In this document: in pieces, positions 1 to 12,482 of the stretch
Numbering within the stretch: the stretch's first letter is position 1
Layout of the letters: each line of letters begins with the position of its first letter
Notes under the pieces: generated by a model
Seen by the model: only the letters and a program-made list of their open reading frames with translations
Told to the model about the DNA's origin: nothing
Databases searched by the model: none
From: Amphibalanus amphitrite
Taxonomy: Eukaryota; Arthropoda; Thecostraca; Balanomorpha; Balanidae
NCBI RefSeq assembly: GCF_019059575.1
Contig: NW_024881506.1
Location: 930,001-994,000 of the forward strand
Direction of reading: 5' to 3'
Length of the DNA: 64,000 nt
Made by a program: the position numbers and the translations under genes

Positions 1-209
1 GATTGCATGTTTTTTATTTGCTGCTTTCAAAAAATATTTTGGTGTCAAAACATTGTAAATATCAAAGAAGGTAGATAATTTTTGCGTACCTTGCTATAGT
101 CGTGATACATTAACATGCGTGTACTGTGTCCCAAACAGTTTATTTCAGGGTGTAGTTTTATGGCTAACAAATTGTACTGATTTAATGTTACTTCGGTACC
201 TTGGGGCTT

Positions 210-1005
210 GGGGTAAGATGCCCCCTGTCCTGATGGGGAAAGACGCCCCCCTAAATTCGTAGGCTGTCCTTCAAGCATCCCGTCAAATCATTTATTACAT
301 ACTTGTGATTAGAGACAAAAGCCGATCTGGGACTATTGAGAGTCCAGTACGGTCGGGTGCTCCCCATGCCGGTCTCTCGGCCCATACAACGCGACTTTTT
401 GGGCGGCATCTGACTCTGAGAGCCCTCACGACGGCCTCTGTGGGCCCCTCACGACATTCTTTGAGGGCTCCCACGTTGGCTCCACGGGCCGCGCTGGCAT
501 CTGGGGTCCACACGATGGGCTCGAGGGCCCTCAAGCATCATGAAGACCTACAAGGGCCCCACAGTGGTCTCCGAATGCCACCACGGAGGCTTGTTTGGCC
601 ACGCTGGACTATGATGGCCCTAACGATGACCTCTGAAGCCCCTTACGACTACTTTTGAGGGCCCTTACGATGACGTTTGGTGTCTACTGCAGGCTCGAAG
701 GGACTGCTGATTCGTTCAGGCGATTCACGTGCCCATTTATGTCACTTATAGTGCAGGGGGCATCTTACCCAACGCCAGGGGGCGTCTTTCCCACCCTGTG
801 GGGTAAGATGCCCCCTTTCACTTCTTCGGGGAAATGCTTAATAGCAAAAACAGTTATCATATTTCAGGCACGAAAGTGTGATATTTTTGGAGAAAAATGA
901 TGTCGGCTTCCGTTGAAACTCAAGTTTTTGCTTTCCGATCGTCATTTTCGAATAAAATCTGACATAGTAAAACCCTGGGCATCTTTCCCCACTCTCCCCT
1001 ACCTA
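210..1005. repeat. Repeat region with GGGGTAAGATGCCCCC-type boxes in both orientations
   Basis: Boxes of the form GGGGTAAGATGCCCCC (210-225, 800-815) and the inverse GGGGGCATCTTACCC (757-771), plus the sister box GGGGGCGTCTTTCCC or its inverse (235-252, 777-791, and a weaker copy at about 978-997), bracket a 500-bp stretch. Boxes in both orientations suggest the terminal or subterminal repeats of an unclassified DNA element. I could not fix its ends or a target duplication. Confidence 0.5.
418..700. repeat. Degenerate tandem repeat, GAGGGCCCTCACGAYG-like, about 30-bp period
   Basis: Words such as GAGAGCCCTCACGACG, GGGCCCCTCACGAC, GAGGGCCCTCAAGC and GAGGGCCCTTACGATGACG recur about every 30 bp with many differences. 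The stretch lies between the TAAGATG-box copies and may be part of the same element. Confidence 0.5.
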
Positions 1006-2351
1006 CATGCATGTTTAAAATAGATGCTAAATGAAAAGCCCATATGAGTCAAAGTAGTAATAGGAAAGCAGAAGTTTTAATCTGTTTCGCACAGCGATAT
1101 AATTTATCCGAGTCCATTCGGATACTTAGGATTACATTTGAAAAATACTGACTTAAAACTAGGTAAACATTGTTGTTTCCCTGCTTCCCATGGCAAAATG
1201 AATTTCCTGTCACAAAACCTGACGACTGGGAGCCGTGTGATGTTGTCGGCAGGCGGCAGGGTGTGTGATGCTGGAAGAGGGGTGTGACCTCGGCCCCGGA
1301 GTGCGCCCTGCGGCCCCGTCCCGGGTCATCCAGTCCCAGCCGGCGGCAGCTGACCGCCCGCCGTTCCACCGGCTCCGTCCCACCGAGAGGGGCCACCGGT
1401 GGTCATCATTTTCTAATCAAATTACGTGTAATGGAGGCCGGCAGTGCGGCGGCGGGCGGCCGGCCGGCCGGCTGGTGCTGTCCGGACGGACGGACGGGGG
1501 CCGGCCGGCCGCCGATCGGCGCCGAGCCGCCCGCGGGCATAAAACAATCGGCCGGCCGCTGATGACCGGGTGGACGGCAGCCGCCATCACAGGTGACGGC
1601 CAAATTACCGGGACGGCCCACCGGACACGGCCGGCGCGCCGCCGGACACACCGCCAGGACATGGCAGGACATGGGCGCCGGCCCACAGGACGGGGAGGAG
1701 GGCGAGATATGGACACGGGTAGGAAATACATGGAATTGGACACGTCATGAATAGGACAGGCCTCTGGATAAAGCTGTTTGGGCAACACAGGGAGAATTGG
1801 ACGGTACATGAATATTTTGACAAGACATGGGTATTTTGACAAACTATTTGGGCTATTTGGAAAAGGAATAAATACTTGAACAAGACATGGACAGGACATG
1901 GTTGTTGGACATGAGAGACAATATTGGCTCATGGATTCCAGGAAAAACAGCATGACAATTTTAGTAGCTCATAAAGAAATATAGGTTGTTGCGGACTAAA
2001 GTTTGAGCTGAACGCCGTTAGCAGTTTACCGTGCGCGTTCTCTGCCGTGAGTCGTGACTCATTAGTAGTCTCTGCCGCCACCAGCCCGGCCCGTGCGCCG
2101 CCCGTGCCGCCGTGTCGGTAATGTGTTTGGGCAGCGGCCGGACAGGGCTGTGTTTGTCCGCGCGCGCCTCTGTCCAGCTCTGACTGTCCCCGTGTCGCGT
2201 CCAGTTGGTCTGTTCCCACCGGCACACACCCCGGGGCGGGGGAGCGGGGAGCGGGGAGTGGGGAGCGGGCGTGACGCGGTACTCAGCCTACCCGGTGCGG
2301 TGACGTCCAGTCGACTCGGCTCTGGGCCGGCAGCCTCACCTGAAACAACCA

Positions 2352-2478
2352 GAGGCAGCGGTCAGAGGACAGCGGGCAGAGACACGGTCACAGCAGTCAG
2401 AGAATAGCGGGCACAGGGGTAAGAGACATAGCGATCAGAGACACAGCGGTCAGAGACAGCGGTCAGAGACAGCGGTCG
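2352..2478. repeat. Minisatellite, AGAGACAGCGGTC-like unit
   Basis: Variants of AGCGGTCAGAGACAC follow each other at roughly 13-17 bp, clearest at 2430-2475. The array is imperfect, with a short unit that is also read as the Meis-like core GACAG on the plus strand. Confidence 0.6.
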
Positions 2479-3435
2479 CCGGCCACAGCGATCAAAGTAA
2501 CTAGTCGGATGAAAGTCGAAAGGTTGTAGGAAAGAGAAGAGAACTGGGAGTACACAAATGACAGTGGCACGGAGGACCACGAGACAAAGAGCAAGTAGGA
2601 CATCAAGGGACAGGGAACAGAGAAGTAGAGGATGGTGAGGGAAATGAAATGCAGGGGCACATCGGCACTTCATCAGCACAGGCCAGGGCCCACACTCACA
2701 GTCATCAGTGGTGCGATCAGCGCGCTACATCGCAAAACAGCTGGCCGGCTGGGGTTAGTGATGAAACGTGCGCCGTTCGGGTGCCCCGGGCGGCAGTGAT
2801 CACCTCAATTCGTCCGACAACCTGGAGTACCGCAATTATCTACCATCGCGGCGAGGGAGCCCCACTGATGGGAAGAGGTTAGTTCGATGGCGGTGGGGGC
2901 ACACACTCCACGTGAAATCGACCCACCGCCGGATCGGGTCTGGTCTGACACCGACCTCTGGCGGCTCGGAGAGGGCGCCTGGCCGCCGCCGCCGCCCGTT
3001 TGCGGCTGGTGAGGGAGGGAGAGCCGGCTGCGCGGTTTTCGAGCCCCGCTCGGCGGCCCGTGTGCTCGTGTGGTTTGGGCAGCTGGGGTCGGTCGTGTCA
3101 GTGGCGAGGGAGCACTGACTGCGGTCTGTGACAGGCGCCGGCAGACAGGTCGGACAGCCGTCGGGCGACAAAAACCGACCCGACACGGCCAGAGAACCAG
3201 CCGACGGTGAAACAGCGGCCGGCGCGACCGACACCCGGGCCGGGCGGGTCCGCGGGGCCGCGGCTCATGGACCCAATTACACGGCCCTGGGTGCCGGGAC
3301 AGCGCGCCGGCCGGCCAGCTGCAATTAACCGGCACTCGTAGTTTCTCGCTGCTGAGGTAGCGGCGGCAGTGACAGGCGGCGCGGAAGGAGGCGGCCGCGC
3401 CGGGCGGGCCCCCATTACGACACGTCGTAAAGTCG

Positions 3436-3461
3436 ACGGCGGCGGCGGCGGCGGCGGCGGA
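3436..3461. repeat. CGG trinucleotide repeat
   Basis: This is an uninterrupted CGG run of about eight units inside a GC-rich stretch with more GGC triplets following. Confidence 0.85.
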
Positions 3462-6400
3462 GCACGTCGCGGCGGCAGCGCGCGACGCGGCCGCGCACCA
3501 TTCAGCGCGCCCGGCCGGCCCGTAATGACGCCTCATTAGACTGGCGCGGTTGTCATTGGCAAACGGCTGGCCGTTTCTCCACCTTCCCGCGCACAAATTT
3601 GCACTAATCACGCGAGCGGCGGCGCCATGTTGGCTGGCGGGCCGCGGCGCCGGACGGCGATGGACATTACCGGTCTCCGCGCCAGGGGCAGGAAATGGAA
3701 CGCCTTCCCGATACAGCTCGCAACGGACGGCGCTAATGATTTTTAAATTGAACGCCGCTGGTAATGACGGAATGTGGCGTTTGAGGCGCGCTGCTGTCGC
3801 CGCCGCCGCCGTGATGAATGGGCCGAAATGGCAACTGCCGCGGCCGGCTGATCACCGTAATTTCACCTGCCACCGACCGGCCGGCCGACGAGCCGCGCGG
3901 AAAACGGCGAGATATTGATGGATGCCGCCGGCCCCACGGCGCTGGCCCGGCCTGGCGCGGTTCGGTGGGTACTTTGGGGAGGGTTTTCGAGCTGTTACCG
4001 CCGTGGGCAGGGTTTGAGTGTGACGGTGCTGGCTGTCAGGGTAAGAGTGTGACGCTACCGGTCGTTGGGATTCGAGCTGGGTCTGTCAGTACCGGTCGGC
4101 GGTGTGCGGGCTGGGTCTGCCGGACCGGTACTGGAAGGGTCTGTCCCAGCTGCCGGCCCCCGCTTTGGAGGCGCGCGGCGGCCGCCTGCACACGGACCAG
4201 GTCGGGCCGTCGGGCCAGTAATTGGCCGGCCGCGGCCATGCAGCCGCGAGGGGCGGCGCGGCCGATATAAATTATTGCAGCCCACTCCGTGAGAACACTG
4301 AGCGTCGGCCGGGGGCGCGGCGCCGGCCGGCCGCTCCGCCGGCGGCGCCGCCCGGACGCCGGCCGGACCCACCTCCAAACACGGTCCGCTCCGGCCCCAG
4401 GTAGCGGCCAAATACTGGCCGGAGCGGCCACGGGCGCCGCCCAACCCCGGGCCACACCAGACCAGCCATTACTGAATTTATTGTGCGGCCTGCGCAAAAG
4501 CAGAGCCTGCAAGATATTCACCCAGGCGTTTTTGAACCAAGCTGCATGTACATATAATGGCGGCAGCCAGCGCCAAAATAAAACAAAAATAGCAGCTGAC
4601 ATTGTACCGGCCGGTACACTATCAGCGGCCGGTACCGTCGCACAGCGTCCGTGCCGGTTCCGAGCAGTCGCTGCGGGTCGGGAAGGATGTCCCGCTGCCG
4701 TCGGGGGCTGGACGAGCTGAGGTCGCCGAGCGGGGGACAAATACCTACGGGCGGCGACACTGTCCTCGGACGGTCACCGTGTACCGAAAACAACAACACG
4801 TCTGAAGACAGCGCCGGCCGGTACTCGTGTCCGCTCGGTACTTTCCCAGTGTTCCTGAGTTCCTGGCCATTTCAGCTATGCCGGCTATGCAGCTGGCCGT
4901 GCCCGTTTACTGCGGCGCACCGCCGGCCGCAGCAGTCCTTACCCAAGCTTTTAGCGTCTCTAAATGAGCCGTGCGCCGACCGCTCGCACCGGCGCCGTCA
5001 ATAAAAGCTGCAAGACTCGTCATACTGGCCGCCCGACCGCGGCTCATGGGCGCCAGTCACGCCGGGTGGCCGCTCCGGCCGCGGGCCGGGGCCGGGTCGG
5101 GTCGGGTTGGGTCGGGTCGGCGCCGGACAGCAGTCACAGCGCACTCTATACAGGGGGAGGGGCGTCCCGGCCCCCGCCTCTGCTGACCGCCCCACCGCCA
5201 GCCCCCGCCGGCCGTTCATGTTGACAAACAATCCATCAGGCTGCCGCGCCGAGCGGGCAGGTCATTACCGCGCCGCGCCGGCCGGCCGCACTCCGAATTA
5301 AGAGCATGCAAACATGGCCCCAGAGTGGCCAAAACCCACGCGGCTGCAGGCCGGTGCACGGAGCCATGGCGGCGCCGGCGGCGGCCGGCCTCGTTCCTGG
5401 GACCGGCGCTGCATTTCGGCGAAGCGGCGCGCTCAATGTGAGCTACTCACGCCTGCCGGCCGGACGCAGCGGCGCCACGGCGCCTGCAGGGCGCCGCCAC
5501 CGCCACCGCCGGGGCGCCGTATAGTACACCGACGGTACTCGCGCAGCCGAGGGTCTATGGGTGACATTACAGTCACTGAGACCGCCGGAGGTCACTGGGG
5601 CTCACTAGTCGAGAACACTGGAGGTTACTGTAAACCATTTGAACCCACTGAAGACTACCGGGGGCATTGGGGAACATCCGGTAAGCACACTCAGTTACAA
5701 TGACTCATCTGTAAGATGATTTTCACATGGGAGTCCCTGACGGCAGGCCGGCGCTCCAGAACCCCTGGCCGGCCGGTCGGTACCCACGGCCGGCCGGTCT
5801 GATCGCCGGGGCGGACCGTGTGCGCGCAGAGCGTGCCGTCGGCCCGTAAATAAATCAGCGCCGACACCTCGCGGTCAATGCTCGGCCCGGTCGGCTGACG
5901 GAGCTAATCGACGACGGCAGGCGCCGCCGCCAGCGACAGCTCCTTCTTAATGTGGCGCGACGGCCGACAGCGCGGCGACAAACAATGATTCTTTGATCGG
6001 CGCGGCGGGTCGCGCGGGCCGCGAGGTGCCGGGCCGGGGTGTGCGTGAGACCCCGCGCCGCCGACCGGGCACGGAGCTGCGATTGGCCGGCGCGGCGGTC
6101 AGAAAAACAGCCCAGCTCGACTCCGAACAGATGGCTGGACAAACAAAACGTACGCAGCCTGACGTGCCGGCCAGCCGGCGGCGAGCACGTCCGCGTCCAC
6201 GGCGGTTACGGCGGCTACGGCAGGCTAAGACGCAGTACAGTCCGGCGCCATACAGCGCCGGAGCCGACACCGCTGATTATTCCGACCATTCTCTAATGAA
6301 GCAGTTGATAGTATCGCGCGTTTTGCGTGTTATCAAAATAATGAGACGTCATTTATTCATTGGACTGTCGGCGACGGCTGCTGTTGGCAGCCTGCTGACG

Positions 6401-7350
6401 GCTGGCGGTGGTAGTGATATGCGCAGCGGGGGGCGGCTGGCCGTGCACTGCCTGCCCGCCGGGCACAGAGGGGTCCTCACGCCCCCCGCCCCGGCCGGAC
6501 TGGTGAGAGCCGGGCGGCGCTCACCGGAACTGCCGAGGGCGCCCGGCGGACTGGCCGCTCGGACCATTAGTGGGCGGTCTGCTGTGGGGCGCCGCGGCCG
6601 TTACCGGTGTTACAGCGCCGGAGCTGTAGGAACCCATGGTGTGTGTGGGGGGGGGGGAGGGGTGCGGACCGGGCCGAACACCGCTACACCGCCCGACCTG
6701 CGCGCCATCTGCAGACCAACCCACTCGTCACCTCGCAGCGATGATGAATGCCCGCTCTTGAATTTGTGGTCTGATATCTTTACGCAACGTAATACTACAG
6801 GTGGAACCGCTTAAAGGTTAGATGATATACCTGCGTCAGCAGCCCGTAAAAACGCCAACGTGAGCGCATCTATCAGCGCATCTCAGTGGGAGCCGGTCGG
6901 TAATTTCCGCTGCAGCCGTGTATCATTTGGCGATGGACGGCGACCACAAATCATGATGCCCCGATACGATCGAGCGACACATGACACCCGACATGGGCTC
7001 TCGGTGTCTCCGTGACGCCGCTGACAGCAGACCGCGCCACGCTCGTCGCGGCTGCGCCACGCTCGCCGTCCAGCGCCGGCGGTATGACAGACGACCGTTC
7101 GCGCGGCCCGCGACAGCCGCCGGCACCACTCCGCCAGTGACGTCACCAGCAGAGTGTGACGTCACCGGTGTCAATGGCTGGTAATGGCCGACGATTCGTT
7201 AGTGAGGCGGGCTGTTTCAGTGACGGCGGTGTGAAAGCCGCGCATTAGGGCGTGACGACGTGACTGTCGCCGTGACGGCGATGGCCGGACGGCCGCTCGG
7301 TACCGCCCCTCTCCCCGCCCCACCAGAAGCACCGGTCGTCTCTCTCCTTT

Positions 7351-8800
7351 CAGGCGCGTAACCACCACTGGGGACACTGGGGACCGGTCCCCAGTAACTT
7401 TTAGGTTACTGGGGACCGTCCCCAGTAAAACCGAAGACCTCCTTAATTTGCTGCCAACTATTGTCTCTAAATCGACGTGAAGAGTAATATGTAGGTAGAA
7501 AAAAAGACAAAACTATGGATATTTTGTTTAGCCAGCGCCCGGGTGGGCCTCTCGGCCAACTTCGCCATGATGGGGGGAGGGGGGGGGGGGGGGGCTTTTT
7601 GGCCGCACCAGATTATCTCGGAAAGTAAGCAAGCTAGAAAGACGCGGTAAAAAGCAACATATAGCTCGCTACAGTGTCTTTCAGAATTACTTCTGTCAAT
7701 TTTAATCGGTTCAGCGATGAGGTCACTGGAGGTCACCAAAGGTAAAATTTTCACGAACGTTTGTTGCCAATTTTGACAACTTTTCACAAATCGGCGCATA
7801 AGTCAGGAACCGATAGAGCTGCATTGCTGCGGGAAAGCACATTCGATAGCTCTTTTGAATGCCTTTCTGATTAATGTTCTCAGATTTGACCTAAGGTCAA
7901 CGGTTTAGCTTCCAGGTTGGCGTTTTTGCGGAAAAGGTTTTTGGATCATAACTTTTGACTCAAAACTTGTATGACGCTGATTTTACCGGCATCGCGTTTG
8001 TCTCGTCGAGACGCTTCGAATGAATTATAAATTTACCTGAAAAGGTCAACATGAAAATTTGACCCCTGGTCAAGGTCACGGAAAAGGTCATGTTGCATGT
8101 CATTCGATTGGTGTTGTTGAGCTGAACCCATTCATGGTGTTTTAAGGGCTCTAGCATGTTTCTACCTAAAGTTATAATTAAAAAACTGTTGCAGATCTTT
8201 CATGACCTGGAGATGACCTCAGGGGCATAGAAGGGGTCACAAGGGGCAATTTTCCGGTTCAGTGTTTACCTGTGTCACGGTGTTTGAATGTGTTTTCGGC
8301 CAAAAGAAGAGCATTTCAATTTTTCCCAATGACTTATAACGAAGAGGTCTCAAAATTGACCTGACATTAGGTCACCGATGTGAAATTTTTGAGACGATTG
8401 TTCATACTGATTTCCTCATGCAAAAGTTTGAGTTTCAAACTTCTGGGATGTAAACTGTAGGAATGACAGTCACAAAGTTTTCTAGAGGCATGGCTACTTT
8501 ACTTGACCTGGTGACCTCACCTTATAGGTGACCGGCGGTCGAAATTTTCACACACGATGCGAAATTGAGGTATCATAGGCTATACCTACCAAGTTTCGCG
8601 ACGGTGCGCGCCGCGGCTTTCCTTACACGCCCAACAACAAAAAAAAAAACTGGCAGGTGTGGCTAAAAACGCCCCCCCCACCCACCCTCTGCCCCCCCCC
8701 CCACCCCACTCGGACCAAGGCTGATCCTGAAATATAATATTTGGTCTTCGCGGCCCTCCATGTGGTCCCCAGTAACTTCAAACTCGTGGTTACGCGCCTG
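7351..8800. mobile_element. hAT-type non-autonomous DNA transposon, 1450 bp, intact ends
   Basis: The ends form a perfect terminal inverted repeat, CAGGCGCGTAACCAC at the left and its reverse complement at the right. They are flanked by an exact 8-bp target duplication TCTCCTTT (7343-7350 and 8801-8808). An 8-bp duplication with CAG-starting ends is typical of hAT elements. Just inside both ends are palindromic copies of GGTCCCCAGTAAC, probably subterminal repeats. The interior is AT-rich, has no transposase-like frame and carries many AGGTCA/TGACCT words plus a poly-G run at 7567-7593. The perfect duplication suggests a fairly recent insertion. Confidence 0.9.
7567..7593. repeat. Poly-G run inside the hAT element
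   Basis: This is a run of six G, one A, then about nineteen G. Exact length is unreliable in most sequencing data. Confidence 0.8.
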
Positions 8801-11800
8801 TCTCCTTTCCTGGTATTTCGACTCCCGGCTGTGGGACAGAGTGGCCAATGACGAAATGACGGCCCTCGTCGGCGGAGAATGACGGGAATTAGGGTGGACA
8901 GAGAGTTGACAGGGGAGGAGTTGACCTGTCAGCCGCTCGGGAACCGAGGATGATACGATATAAACGGTCCGCTCTACAACGTCTGCCACAAGGAACTGAT
9001 GTCAGGTCCCCGCCGGAACACGGTGGCTCAATACTGCCTGATATCGATTAGGATCGAAGACAGGTTTAATTCATTACCCCAATGAATAATGACGCCACAA
9101 AACTTGCTGAGATGAAAGGGAAATGGACGTCCCCAATGGCATGAGCACGAGCATGGCCTTGCAGCAGGCTGCTCCTCTCTCTCCTATAAACGCGACTGGC
9201 CGACGAGGCGTGTCATTCGTTCGTGCAGGCGCCGGCGACGACAGCCGCGCCGGCGCTGACTCATGGACCTTGACATTGTTTATGGAGCTGTGCGACTGTG
9301 CATATAGCCCCAGAAGTGTGGTCTGATGGGTGTCCAAACTGTTTGAGCAGTCGCCCGGCCCCGACGCTCGGTCATCCACGGCCGGCCGCCGGGCCACATT
9401 GCGCGCGACCTCGCCGCTCGGGATGTGGCCGCCGCGCCGTGACCTCATCTCGTCCCGTGACGTGACGCGATGTGACGAGGCGTGACGGCGTCACGGCGTG
9501 ACCTCATCAGCGGCCGTCTGGCGTCAGCCGGGGGGTGCGGGGAGCGGTGGAGGACCGGGCGGACGGCGCCGAGCCGCGGACGGCCGCCCGTCGACACCGA
9601 CAGCGCGCCCACGGACAGAGAGGAGGCGCAGAAACGGTCCCCGGTCCGGCGCCCGTCGGCCGGCGCCCCGGGCGGCCCCTCGGAGACCCCTGGGGCACCG
9701 CGCCGGAGCTGGACACAGCTCTGACCCTAATACGGCGCGGCGGGAGGGCCGGCCCGGCCGCCGCCGCCGCCTAAACCCAGTTATTGGTTCCATTGTGGCA
9801 TAATCTGCGCTTCATTTGCAATGCCGAAGCCGTAGTCGGCTCGTAATCCGGTCGGGAGGCGATGGGGGAGAAAATGGCATTACGGGGTCTCCGGCGGCCG
9901 GCCAGCGCTGGACGCCGCGATTACGAAGCCCTCCACGAGCCAGAGTCAAGCGGCGCTTCGCCAAATCCGCTTTGCCGTCGGCGACGCGTCGAAGGGCGGT
10001 CCGGGGCCGGGAGGGTCCTGCCGCCGGGGGGCGGGGGGGGGGCGTGCTCGGCCGGTACCAGCGGCGTGTCGTCGCCCTGCAAATCAGCGCTGCGCGGTCG
10101 GCGATACGCCGCCGACAGCGACACGACAAGGCACTCGCGCCGCGGCGCCGACACCGCTCGGCAATTACGCCCGATGCGGGCGGCTGATTGGTGTCGCGGC
10201 GGCCCGGCCGCTCTCCGCCGGCCGTGCTGGGACGTGCTGTGCCGTGGCGTGCCGTGCCGCCGTGTGTCCGGCCCCGACCGCAGTATTGACCACTCCCAAT
10301 CACCTCCCCCTCCCCTCCCCTGAGGAGGCTCTCTGCGGCCCGCCACCGCACGGCGGTCAGCGGTCGGCAAACGAGGCCAATCGCTCTGCACCCGATCCAT
10401 ACCCACCATACCCCACCATACCCACCAACATACCCCACCCTCCGGCGCCGCTGTCGCCACCAGCCGAGAGGGCTCGTCTTTCGACTAATCCTTCTCTGTT
10501 CCCCCTAATAAAGCTGATCGCCAGCAGCCCAATGCGACTTTAATGGGCGCTGGGGGTCCCGCTGCTCCCGGACGGCATTAACCAAATCGCGTCGGTGGCG
10601 GCGGCGTTTGCATAGGATCGACGCGCCGCGCCATTAGCCGAGTCGGTGTCGACGGCGTGACAAAGGTGCCAAAGCGCCGGTAATTGCGGCCGACACGGCG
10701 CGCCGCTGAGCGATGGACGCCGCGCACCGGCGGCAATCACGGCGCATGTACTATTTGATCGACGGGCTGGGTGGGGGTGGGGGTGGGAGGCCCCCACACT
10801 GCTCCTGGGGACACCACCCCACACCTCAGTAGGACATACCGCAACGTCGGACCCTGTTGGTCCTCATCGGTCATCACATCAACCTGACCTGCGTAGGGAT
10901 ATTTTATTGGATCCACGAGTCCTCCTACGATGTTCCTACTAATGCCATGGGGCGTCTGTCGTCTGTCAAATAATTATCACCACACAATTCCCAAACCGAT
11001 GTCATCCAGGACCGTTGGCGGCCCTATCGCGCCCCTGGCAGTCATCTCCGGGTGCCGTATAGCTGACGGGGCGCGGCTGGGCGCTCCTGACCGGGCTCAG
11101 TGATTTATCGACAGTACCGGTTCCTCATAATTACCGAAAATTACCCGGTTTATCTTGCGGGACAGTTTGACGACGCAGACCTAAGAACCGACGTAAATAA
11201 TGGCGGCGGCCGCGACGCGTCGCGGCGAGAGGCAGCCACGCGGCGCCGACCGCTGGCACTCATCTATTTCTGTCCGCGCGCACCCCGCCACGGCGCGGGT
11301 GGCACAGGGGTTCCCGCGGCTCCCGGGCTCCCGGGCTCCCGGTCTCAGGGCGGCTCCTCTCCCCACCCGTCCGCCCTGCCGGTGGCGGAGCTGCTTCCTG
11401 CGCTCTGTCCTTGTCCGTCACTGTCTCTGTTTAGCTCCTGTCTCGCGCGACAAGATTTATGAGGTGCAAATTCTGCGCCAGCCCGGCCGTGCTGACACGG
11501 GAGATGAGCATGGCGGCGCGGCGCGTCACCGTTGCCATGGTAACGGGTCATGGCCGCCGGCGGCCGGTGATTATTGTCGGCAATTAGCGGCGGTAGCGAC
11601 GCCTGCGCGAAACATGCCCCCACCGCCGCCAGCGTGCCCGCGGGCGCAGGGCATACGGTCAAATCGATCCCCGGCGGGGTTTGCCGGTGGCGCCACACGG
11701 CGTGCCCCGCCCCCGCCCCCGCCCCCGCCGCGGCCCTGCTCACCAACACCGTGAGTAATCGTGTACAACCGTCAATTTTCAAAATGGGTATCAGGCCAAT

Positions 11801-12482
11801 GTTGTGAAACATGTGTATAATCCGGCTTGGATGCTGGAGCGAGCAAGGAGAACATGCGATCTGGCCGAGTCATGATAGCAGTGTTACACATTGCTAACAC
11901 CGACATTTTTCGTAGTTTTCTTGTCATGACATACTATGATTCAGAGAAACTTCCAGTGCCGGAGAATCCAGTTAGCCTCTGCTCCAGGTGAGTGTGAACG
12001 TACGTGCCGGGATGGCGCTGCGGCTAACGGTTCGCGCGGCTTTGGTCAGTTCTCGGAACCCTCCCAGCGAGCGGCTGAGTCGCAGCACGACACCCGGTCC
12101 GCTAAGAAGCCGACGGTTAATTCCTCGATTGCGATCGCAAGGTATCTCACCCGGCCACAAAGCTGCGGAAAGCCCCGAGTCGGACGAAAGACGACTAAAA
12201 CCGCCCACGACTCCGTGCCAGCTCGGTGTCAAGCTGTCCCCTCCCCTTCCCAGGCCCTTCTGCACTCCAGAGACGTAACTAGCGCTGCTGACAGCTGCTC
12301 GGAAGACTCTGCTCTCGCAGAAAAACGGCCGCCGGCTTGTGTGCACCATCCGCACCCTATCGCACTCTCCGAGACTGCAGAAAAAGCGCCCCCGGCCGGC
12401 CGCCAGGGAGTCCCAGTTCCGCCGCCGCCGCCGCCGTTCTTTGCGGGCCGCGAGCTAGCCGTGCAGCGCAAAGGAGCGGCCT

